From: Bacillota bacterium
GTDB lineage: Bacteria > Bacillota > Clostridia > Christensenellales > Aristaeellaceae
DNA: 9,841 nucleotides
Direction: 5' to 3'
NCBI GenBank assembly: GCA_023392395.1
Contig: JAEVZE010000153.1
Location: 1-9,841, forward strand
Positions 5,861 through 9,841 of the stretch are shown here, one piece after another. Both the position numbers and the translations under genes were made by a program. The stretch's first letter is position 1; each line of letters opens with the position of its first letter. The notes below the pieces were generated by a model. The model made no database searches, was not told the DNA's origin, and saw only the letters and a program-made list of their open reading frames with translations.

Positions 5861-6334
5861 TCAGAAATTGAACTCGCTCCCCCAATCAAACGCGCCGCTC
5901 TCTTCCGCGCAGGCTGGCCAATGCGCGCACCATCCGGGCATTTTTACGTCCCGTACCCGGTCGACGGATGGCTGGTACGGCTTGATGTCAAGCACCGGTG
6001 TTCCGTTCTCGGCGTCGATCCACGCAAGCTCCAGGCTGTGCTGTTGGCTGTCCAATCCAACGAGCTCGCAAGCGGTCAACGCGATGGGGTTGGGCCGGAT
6101 GGGTGAGCGGGTCGCCAGCACACCCACCCGCTCCGGGCCGTTTTTGTAGGGTTTGTCCAGCGCGAGGAGACCCCTGCACCGGTTGTCGTCGCACAGGTGG
6201 AACCACCAGATCACCTGAATGTGGCTGTATTCCTCCAGCCCCAGCGCCGCCTGCGTATACTGGGGTTCCAGCTCGATAAAATACCTGCCGTGCTTCAAGG
6301 CCACCCGCCCGATCGGTTTTAGACATACGCTCAT
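5861..6334 (-). CDS. trmO: TrmO/TsaA family tRNA (t6A37) N6-methyltransferase
   Basis: This is a 157-aa protein of the UPF0066/YaeB family. Characterised members use S-adenosylmethionine to methylate N6-threonylcarbamoyladenosine at position 37 of tRNA-Thr. The ATG at 6334 has GGAGGTG 5 nt upstream. Visible family motifs are the N-terminal PIGRV, GVLATRSPIRPNPI (A74-I84, the most conserved block) and GTPVLDIKPYQP (T112-P122). It lacks the C-terminal extension of the 235-aa E. coli enzyme, as is common for short Clostridia forms, and ends in a Trp-rich tail (MPGWCAHWPACAEESGAFDW). Family membership is firm. The exact substrate is inferred from the family, since short members have been tested less. 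It is transcribed alone, divergently from the GyrI-like gene. Confidence 0.88.
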   Translation of the reverse strand: MSVCLKPIGRVALKHGRYFIELEPQYTQAALGLEEYSHIQVIWWFHLCDDNRCRGLLALDKPYKNGPERVGVLATRSPIRPNPIALTACELVGLDSQQHSLELAWIDAENGTPVLDIKPYQPSVDRVRDVKMPGWCAHWPACAEESGAFDWGSEFNF

Positions 6335-6366
6335 GATGACACCTCCGCTTTATTCGGTCCATTCGT

Positions 6367-6372
6367 ATGATA
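6367..6372 (-). promoter_or_regulatory. Possible -10 box of trmO
   Basis: TATCAT on the minus strand (5/6 match to TATAAT) lies 33 bp before the start codon, which would give a leader of about 26 nt. No convincing -35 box is found at 16-18 bp, so this is tentative. Confidence 0.3.
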
Positions 6373-6427
6373 CAGGAAACCGCCGCCGGGCGCTTGATGT
6401 ATCCTGCTTCAGTCCCTGGGCTTTTTA

Positions 6428-6436
6428 TGGTAAAAT
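6428..6436 (+). promoter_or_regulatory. Extended -10 promoter of the GyrI-like/AraC operon
   Basis: TGGTAAAAT gives a TAAAAT -10 box (6431-6436) with a TGn extension, followed by GCG exactly as in the CapA promoter at 2110. The -35 position (6408-6413, TTCAGT) is weak. The predicted start near 6443 gives a leader of about 33 nt. Confidence 0.55.
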
Positions 6437-6475
6437 GCGAAGCGAACCGACGAATCCTGCTCTTTGGAGGTTTCT

Positions 6476-6985
6476 ATGCGTGCGGAATTGACATATCTTG
6501 CGCCTATGCTGTTGGGCGGCGTCGGATTTTACGGCGATCCCATCAGCATCAAAGGCGGTTGGGATTCGGAAAACGAAATCGGAAACACATGGCGGCGTTT
6601 TATGGCTTGGCTCGAGGAGAACCCCTCCCGTCCCTACGCGCTCGGAAAGGGCATGCTGTACGAAGTTCACATCTACGGCCCCGAAACCAAGACCAAGGGG
6701 TATTTCGAGGTCTTCGTGGGCGAGGAGGTAGCGGCCGGGGCACTGCCCATCCCACTCAGCGCCAAGTGGATCCCGGGCGGTGAAGCTCTGAGGATCACGC
6801 TCTCGGGCGAGGAAATCACCGGAGACTGGTGGAAGAACCTGGAGGCGGAAATCCTGCCCGCCCGCGGGCTGATCAGGGGCGGTGAATACCTTATCGAAGC
6901 ATACGACGAGCGGTTTAAGGGCATGGACAAGGTCAGCGAGTCCGAACTGGACATCTACCTCCCTGTCCGAAGGGTTCAGTCATGA
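6476..6985 (+). CDS. GyrI-like effector-binding domain protein
   Basis: The protein has 169 aa. The ATG at 6476 follows GGAGG by 5 nt; a TTG at 6464 lies upstream of that site and is rejected. The whole protein looks like one GyrI-like / AraC effector-binding (SHS2-type) domain. The evidence is NTWRRFMAWLEENP (residues 37-50), the central strands with LYEVHIYGP and GYFEVFVG (residues 61-82), and the ending YLIEAYDERFKG, then SELDIYLPVRR (residues 138-167), which matches the family's 'eryderF ... iyiPv' closing pattern. Such domains bind small, often cationic or aromatic molecules, as in Rob, BmrR and SbmC. There is no DNA-binding domain. The stop overlaps the start of the AraC-type gene by 4 bp (ATGA), so the two are co-translated and probably work together, this protein acting as the sensor. 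That functional link is an inference. Confidence 0.78.
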   Translation: MRAELTYLAPMLLGGVGFYGDPISIKGGWDSENEIGNTWRRFMAWLEENPSRPYALGKGMLYEVHIYGPETKTKGYFEVFVGEEVAAGALPIPLSAKWIPGGEALRITLSGEEITGDWWKNLEAEILPARGLIRGGEYLIEAYDERFKGMDKVSESELDIYLPVRRVQS

Positions 6986-7707
6986 CACCCACGGAAACGG
7001 TCCTAGAGGCCATCCGCTTCATCGAGTCCAATCTGCAGGAAGATATCGGCGTGAGCGATGTGTCCGGCGCCGTTCATTTTTCCCAGTTTTACTTTTCCAG
7101 ACAGTTCTCTCGCTGCGCCCGTATCTCAATCTACGATTACATTCTGCGCAGGAGAATCTCCGAATCCTACAAAGCGCTGTTTCGGGACCGTACCCGGATC
7201 ATCGACATCGCGGTTCAATATGGGTTTCAGTCTGGCGAGGGCTACGCCCGGGCCTTCCGGAAAGTATTCGGTGAAAACCCGAGCGAAGCCTGTTGCTACA
7301 AACCTTTCGACGTGTATGAAGCCATTGACGGCGGATACCTAAGCTTTCTGGACGGCCTTGAGGCGGATATTGCCGAGCGACCCGCGCAGCCCTGCTTTTT
7401 CGAGGTTGAAACCCTGTCGGACCTACGCACGGAAGGCGACCTGCTCGTTTGCCTGTCCAAGGAGCACCTGAAGGGGATTGCGACCATCTTCAGCGGGAGG
7501 GTCCGCTTTCGGGAGGAACGCGCGCTGGCGTACCGCCTCGAAGGGCTGACGCACAAGGCGAGCATCCGCCACGATGATGTGGAGCGCGCTTTCCGGTATT
7601 TCACGGACAACCTCTACGACGCGGCGGAAATGCACGGGAACTACATCCTGATCCGGAAGAATGCGGACCGCATCGATTTTTTCGTTCCCGCAGGCGAATG
7701 CATTTGA
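6982..7707 (+). CDS. AraC-family transcriptional regulator with N-terminal HTH
   Basis: The protein has 241 aa. The ATG at 6982 overlaps the previous stop; AGGGT at 6971-6975 is a weak ribosome binding site, so coupling is likely. The AraC DNA-binding domain covers residues 5-103: a first HTH around VSDVSGAVHFSQFYFSRQFS, and a second HTH with the signature IIDIAVQYGF-x5-GYARAFRKVFGENPSEA (residues 73-103). In most AraC proteins this domain is C-terminal; here it is N-terminal, as in Rob. Residues 110-241 form a second domain that I cannot assign firmly. Its end, YILIRKNADRIDFFVPAGE, resembles the last strands of GyrI-like domains, so it may be a degenerate effector domain. It probably regulates its own operon or nearby transport genes, but no operator is evident. 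Confidence 0.88.
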   Translation: MTPTETVLEAIRFIESNLQEDIGVSDVSGAVHFSQFYFSRQFSRCARISIYDYILRRRISESYKALFRDRTRIIDIAVQYGFQSGEGYARAFRKVFGENPSEACCYKPFDVYEAIDGGYLSFLDGLEADIAERPAQPCFFEVETLSDLRTEGDLLVCLSKEHLKGIATIFSGRVRFREERALAYRLEGLTHKASIRHDDVERAFRYFTDNLYDAAEMHGNYILIRKNADRIDFFVPAGECI

Positions 7708-7726
7708 CATGGCAAAACGCAAAATA

Positions 7727-7750
7727 CCCGAGGTCTCGCCAGACCTCGGG
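7727..7750 (+). terminator. Perfect 10-bp hairpin after the AraC-type gene
   Basis: CCCGAGGTCT and AGACCTCGGG form a perfect 10-bp stem with a CGCC tetraloop, 19 bp after the stop codon. It is preceded by AAAAT. On the plus strand it is followed by CTGTTGCC with no T-run; read on the minus strand it is followed by ATTTT. It may therefore serve both directions. Confidence 0.6.
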
Positions 7751-7764
7751 CTGTTGCCACCTGC

Positions 7765-7803
7765 AAAAAGTGCCTGAAAACCGTTTGACGGTTTCCAGGC
7801 ACT
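7765..7803 (-). terminator. Intrinsic terminator of the ABC/secreted-protein operon
   Basis: A 15-bp stem with one mismatch (7769-7783 with 7789-7803, loop TTTGA) lies 10 bp beyond the stop of the minus-strand secreted-protein gene. Read on the minus strand it ends in CACTTTTTGC, a U-run expected of an intrinsic terminator. It is the best terminator in the window. Confidence 0.82.
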
Positions 7804-7813
7804 CAAATTACAA

Positions 7814-8305
7814 TTATTGGTCCGGCACGACCACCAACGTGCCCGGGTCGTAGGGCTCGTTCCACACGGCGGCGTCGTCCGCCTTGACCGACTTCATCAC
7901 ATCGCCCCAGCTTAAGGCCTTGTAGCCGTCAAACTGTTCGCCGTCGGTGGAGGACAGGACCATCGTCTCCACGTCGCGGCTGACAGGCTCCTCCACCGGG
8001 ATGGCCAGGTAGAGCTTCTTGCCCTTGTGGTAGCACACGGCCACGTCGGTCTGCACCGTTTGGGTCAGCACGCTGTCCAGCTCGAAGCACACAAAATCCT
8101 CAAAATCCGATTCGGCAGGCGGCTGGGTGAAGTTCAGTTTGTCCAACGCCTTTTGATACTCGCCGTAACTGACCAAGGTCAGCGCATCTTTGGCATCCTG
8201 AAACAGCGCCTCGTTCAGGTCCTTGGCGCTGGCGATGACTGGAAACGCCGCCAAAAGCGCCGCGCACACCAGAAACGCCGTCCATCTTCTCGCATCAAAG
8301 CGCAT
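7814..8305 (-). CDS. Secreted hypothetical protein with signal peptide, 163 aa
   Basis: The start is the ATG at 8305; AAGGA lies about 11 nt upstream, longer than ideal. The N-terminus is a clear Sec signal peptide: basic MRFDARR, hydrophobic core to about residue 24, then the cleavage motif ASA after A27. The C14 in the core is not a lipobox. The mature part, about 136 aa, is acidic and soluble, with two Cys (FVCFELD and VAVCYHKGKKLYLAIPVEEP). The second segment looks like a beta-hairpin reporting a strand pair. I recognise no family. It follows the ABC ATPase by 51 bp with no terminator between them and precedes the operon's terminator. It may therefore be co-transcribed with the transporter, although a weak TAGTAT box at 8333-8338 could give it its own promoter. 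Confidence 0.78.
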   Translation of the reverse strand: MRFDARRWTAFLVCAALLAAFPVIASAKDLNEALFQDAKDALTLVSYGEYQKALDKLNFTQPPAESDFEDFVCFELDSVLTQTVQTDVAVCYHKGKKLYLAIPVEEPVSRDVETMVLSSTDGEQFDGYKALSWGDVMKSVKADDAAVWNEPYDPGTLVVVPDQ

Positions 8306-8356
8306 GGTTCTTCACGTCCTTGCCCGTTGGTAATACTATGACGGATGGGATGCGCC

Positions 8357-8953
8357 TCAGGTTGCATCCAGCGGGGATTCTCCGGCCGGGTCCAGCGAAA
8401 AAACGCCGGACGCGCCCAGAAGCCGCAGGTCCTCCGGGTCGTGGGAGATGAGCAGCACCGTCGCGCGGCCTCTGGTTTTTCGGACGTAGTCCGCCGCCAG
8501 GCGCTTGTTCTCCCCGTCGAGGCCCGTCATCGGCTCGTCCAGTACGATGAGGTCGGCCCCCGCGGCCATCGCCCTCGCCAGCGCCAGACGCCTGCGCATA
8601 CCGCCGCTCATTTTCAGCGCGCGCTCGTGAAGGTCCTCCCCCAGCCCCAGCGCCTCCAGATGCCGCCGCGCATCCTCCCTGGATGCGCCGGTCAGGCGCA
8701 GGTTGTCCAGCGCGCTCAGGTGCTCGATCAGCCGGTCCTCCTGGAACACCGCCGCTTTTTTCAGGCCCGCCGCGCCCTCAACCCGCCCGCCGTCCGGCTG
8801 CTCGAGTCCCAGGAGGATTCTGGAGAGCGTAGTCTTGCCGGAGCCGGATTTCCCGGTCAGCGCGGTCACTTCTCCCTCCGGCAGGGTCAGGCTGACGCCC
8901 AAGAGCACGCGCTTTGGACCATAGGATTTGGAAATGTCGCTTAATACAATCAT
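8357..8953 (-). CDS. ABC transporter ATPase, NitT/TauT (TauB/SsuB/ThiZ-like) family
   Basis: The protein has 198 aa and powers the importer formed with the adjacent permease. Motifs in order: Walker A GKSGSGKTT (34-42), Q-loop VFQEDRL (Q71), ABC signature MSGGMRRRLALARA (S116-G118, with Met in place of the usual Leu), Walker B LIVLDEP (D139, E140), D-loop TGLD and H-loop SHDPED (H171). The start ATG at 8953 overlaps the permease stop by 4 bp (ATGA), and this sets the start; the frame is also open further upstream but runs antiphase through the permease. At 198 aa it is on the short side for this family (about 240-260), lacking the usual C-terminal extension after the H-loop. All catalytic motifs are intact, so it should be functional. 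Confidence 0.92.
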   Translation of the reverse strand: MIVLSDISKSYGPKRVLLGVSLTLPEGEVTALTGKSGSGKTTLSRILLGLEQPDGGRVEGAAGLKKAAVFQEDRLIEHLSALDNLRLTGASREDARRHLEALGLGEDLHERALKMSGGMRRRLALARAMAAGADLIVLDEPMTGLDGENKRLAADYVRKTRGRATVLLISHDPEDLRLLGASGVFSLDPAGESPLDAT

Positions 8954-9702
8954 TTCGCCGCCCCCGTCAGCCGCCACTCCAGCGCGCCGATGGACCGTAC
9001 CGCCGCTTTTTCCAGCGCGAGGCTCAATAGCACCACCGCCACCGTCCACGCGAACAGTTCGTCCGTCGCCAGAAACAGCTTGGCGCGGTAGAGCGCGTCG
9101 CCGATGGAGTTCGCGGGCTGGCCGATCACTTCGGCCGCGACGCCCGCTTTCCAGCAGATGCCCATGGCACTGCGGCACGCCGACAGCAGGTATGGCGCGG
9201 CGGCCGGGGCGTAGATCGCCCGCACCCTGCGCTCGCCTGGAATGCCGAACACCTCGGCCATCTCCAGAAGCTTGGGGTCCGCGCCGTCCAGTCCCGCCAG
9301 CACGCTCTCGTAGACAAGCGGCATCGCCATCAAAAACGAGATGAACACCGAAAGATTTTTCGCGCTGATCCAGATCAGCGCCAGAATCACAAACGACGCG
9401 ATCGGCGTGGCCTTGATCGCGGCCACCGGCGGAGTCAAAAGCGCCCTGAAGCCCCTTGAAAAATGGGACAGCGCGCCCAGCCCCGCGCCCAGGATGACCG
9501 CCAGCAAAAAGCCCGCCAGGATCCTGCCGAAGGTGTTGCCCAGCGACAGGTAGAAGCCGGGCGTTCCCATCAGTCGGATGAGCGTAAAAAACGTCGAGAC
9601 AGGAGATACCATCAGGATCTCCTGTCCGATCGCAGCGCTTAGAAGTTGCCAAACGGCGAGCCAGAACGCGGCTACCATCAGGCCTGTCAGCCGCCGCTTC
9701 AT
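8950..9702 (-). CDS. ABC transporter permease, TauC/SsuC/ThiX-like
   Basis: This is a 250-aa integral membrane protein of the BPD_transp_1 type found in NitT/TauT systems (nitrate, sulfonate, taurine, thiamine precursors). Hydrophobic segments lie at about 7-25, 58-80, 92-113, 115-133, 178-195 and 218-232. The EAA loop, which contacts the ATPase, is at 146-182 (LEMAEVFGIPGERRVRAIYAP with the conserved G153). The start ATG at 9702 is 3 nt after the TAG of the upstream substrate-binding gene, without an obvious Shine-Dalgarno site, so it is probably translated by coupling. The substrate cannot be deduced from the permease; thiamine-precursor, riboflavin-like or sulfonate uptake are family possibilities. 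No riboswitch is visible because the operon start lies outside the window. Confidence 0.92.
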   Translation of the reverse strand: MKRRLTGLMVAAFWLAVWQLLSAAIGQEILMVSPVSTFFTLIRLMGTPGFYLSLGNTFGRILAGFLLAVILGAGLGALSHFSRGFRALLTPPVAAIKATPIASFVILALIWISAKNLSVFISFLMAMPLVYESVLAGLDGADPKLLEMAEVFGIPGERRVRAIYAPAAAPYLLSACRSAMGICWKAGVAAEVIGQPANSIGDALYRAKLFLATDELFAWTVAVVLLSLALEKAAVRSIGALEWRLTGAAK

Positions 9703-9705
9703 GGG

Positions 9706-9841
9706 CTACGCGGCAAGGGCAAGGTAGAAGGTATCGTCCGGCAGAACGCCGCCCACGGAAGCCGGGTCGGCCTCGAACAGCGCCTTAAGGTAGCCGGAGA
9801 CCGCCGCCTTCATTTCGTCCCCGGTGATGCACACGATGTTG
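9706..9841 (-). CDS. ABC transporter substrate-binding protein, C-terminal 44 residues
   Basis: This is the 3' end of a minus-strand gene entering from the right edge, with the TAG stop at 9708-9706. The frame reads 44 residues ending GGVLPDDTFYLALAA. The 'GG-LPDD-FY' ending is typical of NMT1/ThiY/SsuA-like periplasmic-binding proteins of NitT/TauT transporters. Its position, 3 bp before the permease start, completes the usual binding protein, permease, ATPase order. The start, lipobox and ligand pocket lie outside the window, so the ligand cannot be called. Confidence 0.72.
   Translation of the reverse strand, partial: NIVCITGDEMKAAVSGYLKALFEADPASVGGVLPDDTFYLALAA

Noticed and set aside
6370..6403. 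GATACA/TGTATC inverted repeat in the trmO/GyrI-like divergent region as an operator
   Set aside because: Only 6 bp per arm separated by 22 bp; a match of this size is expected by chance in an intergenic region of this length.
8357..9652. 431-codon frame suggesting a longer ATPase fusion
   Set aside because: The part upstream of ATG 8953 is the permease gene read in another frame. The ATGA overlap and the domain boundaries place the ATPase start at 8953.

Overview
The window looks like a chromosomal segment of a GC-rich member of the Bacillota, class Clostridia. The evidence is GGAGG-type ribosome binding sites, TTG start codons, extended -10 promoters, a Firmicutes-style two-helix membrane hairpin, and a short Clostridia-style TrmO. 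The genus cannot be named from sequence alone. I see no phage, CRISPR, toxin-antitoxin or defence genes, and no tRNA or rRNA.

Layout: (1) Positions 1-1804, minus strand, cut by the left edge, encode a membrane protein with at least seven tandem Cys/His (probably zinc-binding) repeats. A recognisable sigmaA-type promoter lies upstream. (2) A 345-bp divergent intergenic region separates it from a plus-strand cluster at 2150-4832: a membrane-anchored CapA-family protein, a tiny stand-alone LysM protein and the adenine glycosylase MutY. The last two are translationally coupled. (3) A 340-bp gap holds a 222-bp structured element, bounded by imperfect terminal inverted repeats and packed with hairpins. 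(4) An unrecognised 182-aa soluble protein follows, ending at a strong hairpin. (5) trmO lies on the minus strand, convergent with the preceding gene. (6) A plus-strand pair follows: a GyrI-like ligand-binding protein overlapping by 4 bp an AraC-type regulator whose HTH domain is N-terminal. (7) A hairpin-rich convergent terminator region lies at 7708-7813. (8) A minus-strand operon enters from the right edge: the C-terminus of an ABC substrate-binding protein, a TauC/SsuC/ThiX-type permease, its ATPase, and a small secreted protein.

Functional reading: most of the window is housekeeping (MutY 8-oxoguanine repair, TrmO tRNA modification, a small-molecule importer) plus envelope proteins (CapA, Cys-repeat protein, secreted protein). 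The GyrI-like/AraC pair looks like a one-operon sensor-regulator module resembling a Rob-type regulator split in two. The least explained items are the Cys-repeat protein, the inverted-repeat element, the 182-aa protein beside it, and the G8 tract at the lysM start.
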